Source of the DNA: SLRI01 sp942491185
GTDB lineage: Bacteria; Pseudomonadota; Alphaproteobacteria; Geminicoccales; Geminicoccaceae
Reading direction: 5' to 3'
NCBI GenBank assembly: GCA_942491185.1
Contig: CALOAB010000020.1
Span: 1 to 64,000 of the forward strand
Length of the DNA stretch: 64,000 nucleotides
Shown here: in pieces, positions 8,706-16,125 of the stretch
Layout of the letters: the number at the start of each line of letters is the position of its first letter
Position numbering within the stretch: the first letter of the stretch is position 1
Program-made: the position numbers and the translations under genes
Notes under the pieces: generated by a model
Seen by the model: the letters and a program-made list of their open reading frames with translations, nothing else
Told to the model about the DNA's origin: nothing
Databases searched by the model: none

Positions 8706-9560
8706 ATGAGCGAGCCGCTCGATCCGGTGATCCGCGATCTCTGGCATGTGGCGGGGCCTGCTGGCGATCTCGCTGCTGGTGGACGTCGCTCGACCATAGT
8801 GCTCGGCCGGCCTGTCGAGGTCGCCCGCGATGCCAGTGGTGCGGCGTCGGCCCGGCTGGTCGATGGCGGCACCTTGCCGCTGCTCGAGCGCTACGGGTTC
8901 TTCTGGACCAGCCTCGGTGAGCCTGCCGAGCTTTTCGACATTCCGGAATATGCCGAGCCCGACCGCAAGAATGTCTGCACCGGGTCGGTCGGCATTCGCG
9001 TCTCGGCACCACGGGCGATCGAGAACTTCCTCGACATGGGCCATTTCCCGTTCGTGCACACAGGCCTCTTGGGCGAGGAGCCGCATACCGAGGTCAAGGA
9101 GTACACGGTCACGATCGACGAGGCCAAGGACGAGGTGGTGGCCACCGAGTGCCGTTTCTGGCAGCCGCAGGCGGCGGCCGCATCGACCGGCGGGGTCGAG
9201 GTCGAGTACGTCTATCGGGTGCCGCATCCGTTCTGCGCCGTGCTCTACAAGACCAGCGCGCCGGACCCGAACCGGTTCGATGCGATCGCACTCTTCGTCC
9301 AGCCGGTGGGCGAGGAGCAGGTGATCGGCCACCCGATGATGTCGATCGTGGATGATGTCAGCACGGTGGGCGATATTCGCCACTTCCAGCTCACCATCTT
9401 CGGCCAGGACAAGCCGATCCTGGAGAACCAACGGCCGCGGCGGCTGCCGCTCGACCCACGGGCGGAAACGCCGATCCGGGCCGACAAGTCGTCGATCGCC
9501 TATCGCCGCTGGCTGGTCGCCAAGGGATTGCGCTACGGCGTCATTCAGGCTGCCGCCTGA
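8706..9560 (+). CDS. Rieske-less ring-hydroxylating oxygenase catalytic subunit
   Basis: This 284-residue protein resembles the catalytic half of VanA/monomeric-type Rieske oxygenase alpha subunits. The mononuclear iron site is visible: ENFLDMGHFPFVHTG gives H113 and H118 with D110 as the electron bridge, and D235 in FGQDKPILENQ is the likely third ligand. The N-terminus looks like the usual start of such proteins (RDLWHVAGPAGDL), but the CxH...CxxH Rieske cluster is absent: the chain jumps from LGRPVEVARD to LLERYGFFWTSLGEP, skipping about 60 residues. The next gene, overlapping by one base, encodes a Rieske domain fused to a reductase, which presumably delivers electrons in trans. A GGAG site precedes ATG 8706. 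The substrate is unknown. Confidence 0.85.
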   Translation: MSEPLDPVIRDLWHVAGPAGDLAAGGRRSTIVLGRPVEVARDASGAASARLVDGGTLPLLERYGFFWTSLGEPAELFDIPEYAEPDRKNVCTGSVGIRVSAPRAIENFLDMGHFPFVHTGLLGEEPHTEVKEYTVTIDEAKDEVVATECRFWQPQAAAASTGGVEVEYVYRVPHPFCAVLYKTSAPDPNRFDAIALFVQPVGEEQVIGHPMMSIVDDVSTVGDIRHFQLTIFGQDKPILENQRPRRLPLDPRAETPIRADKSSIAYRRWLVAKGLRYGVIQAAA

Positions 9561-11212
9561 TGCTCACCGACGCCCAGCGCCGGACCTTCCAGCCGGTCGC
9601 CTCGTCCGCCGATCTGGTGCCGCGCCATGTCTTCGCCGGGCGGCTCTGGGGTCAGGAGCTGGCGCTCTGGCGCGCCGATGACGGCCACGTCAACGCCTGG
9701 GAGAACCGCTGCCTGCACCGGGGCGTGCGGCTGACCATCGGCGTCAATCTCGGCCACGAGCTGATGTGCCAGTATCACGGCTGGCGCTACGCCAACCGCA
9801 CCGCGAGCTGCACCTATATCCCGGCCCATCCGGCCGACGCGCCGGCCAGGACCATCTGCAACCGCACCTATCCGGTCCTGGAGCGGGGTGGGCTGGTCTG
9901 GGCGGCGCTCGACGAGGCGGCGGATCCGGCGACCATCCCGGTGCTGGCCGAGGGCGCCCTGGTGCTGCGGCCCTTGCCGCTGGATGTGCCATCGGGCGAG
10001 GTCGAGGCGGCGCTGGCTCTGGCGTTCGCCGGCGACCCGGTGCGCTTCTTGGTGCAGCCCGTGGATGCCGGACGGAGCGTCATCCGCGGCGTGCTCGAGG
10101 TGCCGCCCGCTGAGGGCAGTGCCGCTCTTCGGACTTGGAATGCGCGGCTCAGCCGGTTGCGCGACCGGCTCGAGGCGATGGTGCGGCCCGAGATGGCGCC
10201 GATCGAGGCGGAGCACCGGCCGGTCGCCGCAGACCTCGCCGGCATGCCCGAGGCTGGCCGGCAGGGCGGCACGATCCGGGTGCGGGTCGCAGGCAAGACA
10301 CCGGTGGCGGACGACGTCGTGGCCTTTCGCCTGGAGGCGCTGGCGGGCGAGCTGCCGGCGCACCAGGCGGGCGCCCATCTCGATGTCCATCTGCCCAACG
10401 GCATGGTGCGGCAGTATTCGCTCACCAACGGGCCGGACGACACCACCGGCTACGTGATCGGCGTCAAGCGCGAGGCGGCGGGCAAGGGCGGGTCGGCCTG
10501 TCTGCACGACGTGGTGCGCGAGGGCGACGTGCTCGCCGTCTCCGCACCCTTGAGCAACTTCCCGCTGCGCCGCGACGCGCTGCACACGGTCTTCGTCGCC
10601 GGCGGCATCGGGCTGACGCCGCTTTTGGCCATGGCCCGGACCCTCGATCTCGAGCATCGGCCGTTCGTCTTCCACGCCTTCGCGCGGTCCGAGGAGGCCT
10701 TGCCGTTCAAGGACGTGCTCGACGGCTTCGGCGACCGCGTGGTGCGGCATGTCGGGCTCGATCCGGCGGCAACCAGTGAAGCGTTGCGCGGCATGCTCGA
10801 GCAGCGAGGCCGGAAGCACGAGCTCTATGTGTGCGGCCCGCCGGTGATGCTCGATCTGACCCGACGCCTGGCCGCCGAAGCGGGCTGGCCGGAGGCCGCC
10901 GTGCATTTCGAGTACTTCAAGAACGAGACGCCGCGCGACCGTGGTCAGCCCTTCGAGATCGCGCTTTCGCGCTCGGCCCTGACGCTCGAGGTGCCGGCCG
11001 GCAAGACCATCGTCGAGGTGCTGCGGGCGAACGGCATCGGCATCACCACGTCGTGCGAGCAAGGCGCCTGCGGCACCTGCCGGGTGGCGGTGATCGAGGG
11101 TGAGCCGGAGCACCGCGACGTGCACCTCAGCGATGCCGAGAAGGCCAGGGGCGATTGCCTCATGGCCTGCGTCTCGCGGGCGCGCTCGAAGCGCCTCGTG
11201 CTCGATCTCTAG
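9560..11212 (+). CDS. Rieske domain - FNR-type reductase - ferredoxin fusion
   Basis: In this 550-residue fusion the N-terminal Rieske domain has C51-x-H53 (NRCLHRGV) and C70-x2-H73 (MCQYHGWRY). Residues about 85-235 are a poorly conserved linker. From about 240 the chain follows the phthalate-dioxygenase-reductase/VanB plan: flavin-binding RQYSLTN, NAD-binding FVAGGIGLTPLLAM and CGPPVMLD. The C-terminal plant-type 2Fe-2S site is CEQGACGTC with C499, C504, C507 and C533. It carries the complete electron chain NAD(P)H to flavin to 2Fe-2S to Rieske that its partner (previous gene) lacks. Start ATG 9560 overlaps the preceding stop by one base, arguing for coupled translation and a 1:1 complex. 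Confidence 0.88.
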   Translation: MLTDAQRRTFQPVASSADLVPRHVFAGRLWGQELALWRADDGHVNAWENRCLHRGVRLTIGVNLGHELMCQYHGWRYANRTASCTYIPAHPADAPARTICNRTYPVLERGGLVWAALDEAADPATIPVLAEGALVLRPLPLDVPSGEVEAALALAFAGDPVRFLVQPVDAGRSVIRGVLEVPPAEGSAALRTWNARLSRLRDRLEAMVRPEMAPIEAEHRPVAADLAGMPEAGRQGGTIRVRVAGKTPVADDVVAFRLEALAGELPAHQAGAHLDVHLPNGMVRQYSLTNGPDDTTGYVIGVKREAAGKGGSACLHDVVREGDVLAVSAPLSNFPLRRDALHTVFVAGGIGLTPLLAMARTLDLEHRPFVFHAFARSEEALPFKDVLDGFGDRVVRHVGLDPAATSEALRGMLEQRGRKHELYVCGPPVMLDLTRRLAAEAGWPEAAVHFEYFKNETPRDRGQPFEIALSRSALTLEVPAGKTIVEVLRANGIGITTSCEQGACGTCRVAVIEGEPEHRDVHLSDAEKARGDCLMACVSRARSKRLVLDL

Positions 11213-11222
11213 GAGCCGGTCC

Positions 11223-11858
11223 ATGCTGACGCTCTACGACTTCGAGCTCTCCGGCAATTGCTACAAGATCCGGCTGATGCTGGGTTTTCTCGGGCTGCCT
11301 TACGAGACGCGCCATGTCGATTTCCACCCCGGCCACGAGCACCGCTCCGACTGGTTCCTCGAGGTCAATCCCCTGGGCCAGCTGCCGGTCATCGACGATG
11401 GCGGCACGGTCATCCGCGACGCCAATGCGATCCTGGCCTATCTGGCCGGGCGCTACGATCAGGGCGGCTCCTGGGGCTACGGCGCGGATCCGGTCAGAAA
11501 CGCCAGGATCGCCGAATGGCTGGGCTTTGCGGTCGATCTCACGAGCTCGATCGGTGCCGCCCGACTGCACGATGCCTTCGGCTTCGATCTCGACGCGGAA
11601 GGCGCGCGCCGCAGCGGCAAGAAGCTGCTGCGCGTGCTCGACGAGCATCTCTGGTTTCAGGAGCAGGTCGGGCAGGACTGGCTGGTCTCCGGCGACCGGC
11701 CAACCATCGCCGACATCTCTTGCTTCCCGTACACCGCGCTCTCGGAGGACGCGGACCTGCCGCGCGAGGACTACCCGGCCGTCCGCCGCTGGCACGACCG
11801 CTTCAGGCGCATCGCGGGCTTCAAGGTGATGTCGGGGGTTTTTCCGGCGCGGGGGTGA
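11223..11858 (+). CDS. Glutathione S-transferase family protein
   Basis: This is a 211-residue cytosolic GST. The N-terminal thioredoxin-like domain has YDFELSGNCYKIRLML (likely Ser/Cys catalytic region), the cis-Pro element GQLPVIDD and the glutathione gamma-glutamyl-binding DANAILAYLA. The C-terminal helical domain has DRPTIADISCFPY. ATG 11223 lies ten bases after the stop of the Rieske-reductase gene with AGGAG between, so it is co-transcribed. It may detoxify or conjugate products of the oxygenase; this is inference from position only. Confidence 0.88.
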   Translation: MLTLYDFELSGNCYKIRLMLGFLGLPYETRHVDFHPGHEHRSDWFLEVNPLGQLPVIDDGGTVIRDANAILAYLAGRYDQGGSWGYGADPVRNARIAEWLGFAVDLTSSIGAARLHDAFGFDLDAEGARRSGKKLLRVLDEHLWFQEQVGQDWLVSGDRPTIADISCFPYTALSEDADLPREDYPAVRRWHDRFRRIAGFKVMSGVFPARG

Positions 11859-11882
11859 TCGCCGCTTCTGCGAGCGGCTTCA

Positions 11883-12411
11883 TCAGGCCGGCTCGACCTG
11901 GTCTTCACTGTCGACCTGGTCTTCGCTCTCGACCTGGTCTTGTGCCCAGTCGAAGACGCGCTGCTGCTGCTCCTTGAGGAACACGGTCGCATCGTCGACG
12001 GTGTAGCCCAATGCCTCGGCTGAGGTGACGAGTCCGTCGAGCGTGTCGGGGTCCATCTTGCCGCTTGCCACATTCGGCTTGTTGACGACGATGGTGCTGA
12101 GCATCGGCCAACCGCGCCGTTCGGCGTACTCGACCAGATGGCCCAGATGCTGGGCGACGGAGTGGTTGACCTGGGTCCACTTGGCGCCGCTGCTGTCGGC
12201 CAGCTCCTTGTAGCTCAAGAACCGGCCATCCTTGGCGGCACCCAGGATGACGTCGAAGCTCTTCTCGAAGCTGAGCCCCTTGCCGCTGCGCCGGGCCCGC
12301 TCGGCCAGGCGAGTCGAGATACAGCTTGGCCCGTAGCTTGTCGTGACGGCGATGGTTCTCGATCAGATTATCCAGCTCGTTATCCGCCAGATCGATCGGT
12401 TTTCTCGGCAT
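11883..12411 (-). pseudogene. Conserved protein of unknown function, frameshifted
   Basis: The N-terminus MPRKPIDLADNELDNLIENH is in one frame and the remainder in another. Removing one base in 12308-12314 gives a continuous AKLYLDSLAERARRSGKGLS and then SFDVILGAAKDGRFLSYKEL. The C-terminal part has WTQVNHSVAQHLGHLVEY and RRGWPMLSTIVVNKPN, motifs I recall from a widespread uncharacterised family that looks like a DNA-binding or restriction-associated domain. The tail is acidic and repetitive (DQVESEDQVDSEDQ). The extra base may be a sequencing error. The gene is alone, convergent with the GST gene. Confidence 0.65.
11893..11945. repeat. 18-bp tandem repeat, three copies
   Basis: The unit TCGACCTGGTCTTCNCTN is repeated from 11893, 11911 and 11929, the last copy partial. 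On the minus strand it encodes the (S/E)DQVxS repeats at the C-terminus of the unknown protein. Copy number is likely to vary between strains. Confidence 0.75.
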
Positions 12412-12574
12412 GCTGAGACTGTCCGGAAAGAGGAAGCGCTGCGCAGTTTTGCTTATACTGCGTTATTCTCCCATTTGATTGATAGAGCAGGGTACGATTT
12501 AATTCGCGCCAGCGCAAGCGGGTGCGCTGGATATTGAGGCATTCATTGGGCGGCGGCGGCGAATCAGCCGCCGC
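12412..12574. other. AT-rich intergenic region with two hairpins
   Basis: The first part (12420-12500) is distinctly AT-rich and should contain the minus-strand promoter of the unknown gene. CCAGCGC/GCGCTGG arms pair at about 12508-12530. GCGGCGGC/GCCGCCGC arms pair at 12553-12574, immediately after the ppk2 stop, and may act as its terminator although no T-run follows. Confidence 0.4.
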
Positions 12575-13495
12575 TCAGTAGAGCTTGGGCACGTAGAGTT
12601 CTTCGGGGAGGATCTCGCGCTCGTAATCGGGGTTGAAGACACGGTCGGGGAGCGTGATAGGGTCGTGCGGCACGTCCTCATAGGGCACCTGCTTCAGCAG
12701 GTGTTGGATGCAGTTGAGCCGCGCCTGCTTCTTGTCGTTGCCCTCGACGATGGACCAGGGAGCTTCGGGGATGTTGGTCCGCTCCAGCATCTCTTCCTTG
12801 GCCTTGGTGTACTGCTCCCAGCGGACCCGTGACTGCAAATCCATGGGGCTCAGCTTCCACTGCTTCATCGGGTCGTGGATGCGCATCAAGAAGCGGAGCT
12901 GCTGCTCCTGGTCGGTGATCGAGAACCAGTACTTGATCAAGATGATGCCGGAGCGGACCAGCATCCGCTCGAACTCCGGCACGTCGTGGAAGAACTCCGC
13001 GACCTGATCCTCGCTAGCGAAGCCCATCACCCGCTCGACCCCGGCGCGGTTGTACCAGGAGCGGTCGAACAGCACGATCTCGCCGCCGGCCGGCAGATGC
13101 GGCACGTAGCGCTGGAAGTACCACTGCGACTGCTCGCGCTCGGTCGGCGCCGGCAACGCCGCCACCCGGCAGCCGCGCGGGTTGAGCCTTTGCGTGATCC
13201 GCTTGATCACACCGCCCTTGCCGGCGGCGTCGCGGCCCTCGAACAGCACCACCACCTTGAGCTTCTTGTGGATCACCCAGTCCTGCAGCTTGATCAGCTC
13301 GGACTGCAGGCGGAACAGCTCGTGGAAATAGGTGCGCCGCTCGATCACCGACTTGCTTTTGAAGTTGGTGATCGAGCGCAGCTCGCGGGCGATGCGGTGA
13401 TCGTCGAACTCCATCTCCAGCTCTTCGTCGAAGCTGTCCTGGAGGTCCTGCTCGATCCAGCTCAGTGGGCCGTCAGCGGCTTTGTCGTCGGTCAT
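12575..13495 (-). CDS. ppk2: Polyphosphate kinase 2 (PPK2 family)
   Basis: This 306-residue cytosolic kinase transfers phosphate between polyphosphate and nucleotides. The Walker A motif GRDAAGKGG (87-95) and the Walker B/lid signature DRSWYNRAGVE (144-154) are both intact, as is the C-terminal QSRVRWEQYTKAKEEM region. Length fits single-domain PPK2. ATG 13495 is preferred because GGAG lies just upstream and the product then begins like relatives (acidic MTDDK followed by the FDDHRI...ELRSI region); an upstream start at 13636 would add 47 low-complexity residues. Class (GDP- or ADP-phosphorylating) cannot be told. It fits the phosphorus theme of the window. Confidence 0.93.
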   Translation of the reverse strand: MTDDKAADGPLSWIEQDLQDSFDEELEMEFDDHRIARELRSITNFKSKSVIERRTYFHELFRLQSELIKLQDWVIHKKLKVVVLFEGRDAAGKGGVIKRITQRLNPRGCRVAALPAPTEREQSQWYFQRYVPHLPAGGEIVLFDRSWYNRAGVERVMGFASEDQVAEFFHDVPEFERMLVRSGIILIKYWFSITDQEQQLRFLMRIHDPMKQWKLSPMDLQSRVRWEQYTKAKEEMLERTNIPEAPWSIVEGNDKKQARLNCIQHLLKQVPYEDVPHDPITLPDRVFNPDYEREILPEELYVPKLY

Positions 13496-13594
13496 CAGGA
13501 GCTCTCCCAAGCGTGGCCCCGAGCAATCCGGCGATCGAGGCGAGAACGAGGCTAGGTGGCGGCCACGGGCTTGCCCCGTGAGCGCGCACGTCAT

Positions 13595-13609
13595 GGTGAT
13601 GTTATCACC
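13595..13609. promoter_or_regulatory. Small perfect palindrome between divergent genes
   Basis: GGTGAT-GTT-ATCACC lies between ppk2 (minus) and the MBL-fold gene (plus). It could be an operator; no regulator is identifiable. Confidence 0.25.
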
Positions 13610-13674
13610 CGGTGCTGGCCAATCGTCCACTCGCACCTAACTCATGCGCGGAAACAACACACTGGAGATGGTTA

Positions 13675-14644
13675 ATGAAGCTCGACCGCCGCAAGACCCT
13701 GCTCGCAGCCGGTGCCGTGCTCGCCGCACCCGCGATCATCCGCAGCCGGCCTGCCCGGGCGGCTGCCCCCATGCTCGGCCCGGCGCGGCCCTCGTTCTAC
13801 CGCTTCCAGCTCGGTGATTTCGAGGTGACGACGCTGCTCGACGGCGCCGTCCAGCTCGAGGGGCCGCACCCCATCTTCGGCGAGAACCAGCCGGCCGAGG
13901 AGGTATTGGCCTTCGCGCATGCGAACTTCCTGCCCGGTGACCAGATGGAGATCAGCTTCACGCCGATCCTGGTCAACACGGGCGACCATCTCGTCCTCTT
14001 CGACAGCGGCAATGCAGCGGGGCGCCGGCCGGGTGCGGGCAACCTCGTGGCCGCGATCGAGGCCGCCGGCTACACCACCGACCAGATCGACACCCTCATC
14101 ATCACCCACATGCATGGCGACCATATCGGCGGGCTGATGAGCGAGGGCGTGCCCACTTACGCCAACGCATGCCTATGCCGCGGGCCAGGTCGAGTACGAC
14201 TTCTGGAGCCATGACGATCGGCTGGGCGGGGAGATGGAAGGCCGCGCCCAGCTGGTGCGCAGCAACGTCGTGCCCTTGGCCGAGAAGACCCGCTTCGTCG
14301 GCGACAACGCCGAAATCGTCCCGGGCATCACCGGCATCGCCGCCTTCGGCCACACGCCCGGCCACATGGCCTACCACATCGAGAGCAACGGCCAGCGCCT
14401 GATGCTCTGGGCGGACGCGTCGAACCACTACCTCCTCTCGGTGCAGCAGCCCGATTGGCATTTCCGCTTCGACATCGACAAGGAGGCGGCGGTGGCCACC
14501 CGCAAGCGGCTCTTCGACATGGCGCATGCGGAGCGCATACCCGTGACCGGCTACCACATGCCGTTCCCGGCCGTGGGCTTCGTCGACAAGACGGCCGATG
14601 GCGACTATCGCTGGGTCCAGGCGAGCTACCAGCTGAACCTCTGA
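13675..14644 (+). pseudogene. Tat-exported metallo-beta-lactamase-fold hydrolase, one frameshift
   Basis: The start MKLDRRKTLLAAGAVLAAP carries a twin-arginine signal with AxA cleavage site at about residue 31. The metal site HMHGDHIGG (145-150) defines an MBL-fold hydrolase. The frame breaks at 14166-14171: dropping one base there gives TYANAAYAAGQVEYDFWSHD, after which GHTPGHMAYHIES (metal-ligand His) and VTGYHMPFPAVGF continue to a stop at 14644. The intact product would be about 322 residues and periplasmic. It resembles quorum-quenching/AttM-like and related periplasmic MBL hydrolases, but substrate is unknown. The break could be an assembly error. Confidence 0.8.
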
Positions 14645-14659
14645 GGATTCCAAAGAGCC

Positions 14660-15655
14660 ATGACCGATCATTCCCCCCTTCGCGTCGGCATGATCGGTCA
14701 TGGCATGATGGGGGTCTGGCACAGCCGGAACCTCGACGGCCTGGCGGCCGTGCCGCACACCATCGCCGGGCGCCGGGCGGAGCCGACCGAGGCGTTTGCC
14801 GCCGAGCACGGCTACGCCAAGGCCACCACCGATCTCGCCGCCATGCTGGCCGATCCCGAGGTCGATGCGGTGGTCGTGGCGAGCCCGTCCGAGGCGCATG
14901 TCGAGCACAGCCTGGCGGCGATTGCGGCTGGCAAGCATGTGCTGATCGAGATCCCGATCGCCATGGATTATGCGGGTGCCAGGCGCGTGGCCGAAGCGGC
15001 CGAGGCCTCGGACCGGGTGGTCGCGGTCTGCCATCCCTGGCGGCACCGGCCCGAGTTCACGGCACTCAAGGAGCGGCTGGATGCGGGCGAGGAGGTGCTG
15101 GGCTTTCTCGAGGGGCGCTTTCTCATCCACCGGCTGGAGAATGTCGGGGCCACGGGCTACCGGCGGAGCTGGACCGACAGCATTCTCTGGCATCACGGCT
15201 GCCACCTGATCGACCTCGCCTGCTGGCTGATGGGCGGCGAGCTGGAGGCGTCTGGCTGGATCGGGCCGGTCGATGCGCGGACGGGCACGGCCATGAGCAC
15301 CAGCGTCATGCTGGAGCGGGCGGACGGCGCCTCGGCGCATCTGCTGCTCACCTATCTGAGCCGGCTCAAGCACAACGAGGCGACCATCGCCACGGACCGC
15401 GAGAGCTACCGGCTCGACATCAATGGTGCGACCCTGGCGACGAGTGGCGGCGTGGAGCCGATCGCCTCGGAGGTCGAGAACTGCCGGCTGGTCCTGGCCG
15501 ATTTCGTCGAGGCGTGCCGGAGTGGCGGGCTGCCGCGCGTGACGCCGGCCGACGTGCTGCCGGCGATGGCGGCGATGCAGAAGGTGCAGGATGGCTGGGA
15601 CGCCGTCCACGGGGCGCAGAGCCTGCCGGGGCGGGCGCTCGATCGGCTCGGCTGA
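14660..15655 (+). CDS. Gfo/Idh/MocA-family oxidoreductase
   Basis: This 331-residue NAD(P)-dependent dehydrogenase has the Rossmann motif GMIGHGMMG near the N-terminus, followed by VDAVVVASPSEAHVEHSLAA. The usual EKP motif that follows GKHVL is EIP here (KHVLIEIPIAMD), so the normally catalytic lysine is replaced by isoleucine. The CHPWRHRPEF and WHHGCHLIDLACWLMGG segments match the family's substrate domain. It lies 15 bases after the MBL-fold gene and is probably co-transcribed with it. Loss of the Lys makes a standard sugar dehydrogenase role doubtful. Confidence 0.85.
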   Translation: MTDHSPLRVGMIGHGMMGVWHSRNLDGLAAVPHTIAGRRAEPTEAFAAEHGYAKATTDLAAMLADPEVDAVVVASPSEAHVEHSLAAIAAGKHVLIEIPIAMDYAGARRVAEAAEASDRVVAVCHPWRHRPEFTALKERLDAGEEVLGFLEGRFLIHRLENVGATGYRRSWTDSILWHHGCHLIDLACWLMGGELEASGWIGPVDARTGTAMSTSVMLERADGASAHLLLTYLSRLKHNEATIATDRESYRLDINGATLATSGGVEPIASEVENCRLVLADFVEACRSGGLPRVTPADVLPAMAAMQKVQDGWDAVHGAQSLPGRALDRLG

Positions 15656-15657
15656 GC

Positions 15658-16077
15658 CTAGCCGGCAAGCGCAATGACCACGGCGTAGCGGGCGGCCTTG
15701 CCGATGGCGATCAGGACCACGGTGAGGACGAAGGGCGTGCGCATCAGCCCGGCGACCAGGGCCAGCGGGTCGCCGACGATCGGCAGCCAGCAGAGCAGCA
15801 GGGTCCAGACGCCGTAGCGGTTGAACCAGGCCTGCGCGCGGCCCAGCCGCTCGCGGCGGAGCGGAAACCAGGGCCGGCCCTCGAAGCGCAGCGCCAGCCG
15901 GCCGATGGCCCAATTGACCAGCGAGCCCAGCGTGTTGCCGATGGTGGCGACGAGCCAGAGCGCGGCGCGGTCGCTCTGCCCGGCATGCAGCAGCCCGGCC
16001 AGCGTCACCTCCGACGGGAACGGCAGGATGGTGGCGGCGAGAAAGGCCGAGGTGAAGAGGAGGGCGAGCTCGGGCAT
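15658..16077 (-). CDS. YqaA/DedA-like VTT-domain membrane protein
   Basis: This 139-residue inner-membrane protein has four or so hydrophobic segments. FLAATILPFPSEVTLAGLL and the GNTLGSLVNWAIGR motif are typical of the short YqaA branch of the SNARE-associated/VTT family, followed by FNRYGVWTLLLCWLPIVGDP, the conserved amphipathic re-entrant region. Its precise role is unknown; relatives are linked to lipid scrambling or envelope integrity. It converges with the upstream plus-strand dehydrogenase. Confidence 0.8.
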   Translation of the reverse strand: MPELALLFTSAFLAATILPFPSEVTLAGLLHAGQSDRAALWLVATIGNTLGSLVNWAIGRLALRFEGRPWFPLRRERLGRAQAWFNRYGVWTLLLCWLPIVGDPLALVAGLMRTPFVLTVVLIAIGKAARYAVVIALAG

Positions 16078-16125
16078 GGGGGTGGTGTAGGTGCTGCTGC
16101 GTGCGAAGAGGCGAGCGGTGCCGTA

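Noticed and set aside
12575..13636. Upstream start for ppk2 adding 47 residues
   Set aside because: The extension is low-complexity, unlike PPK2 proteins, and a good ribosome site precedes ATG 13495.
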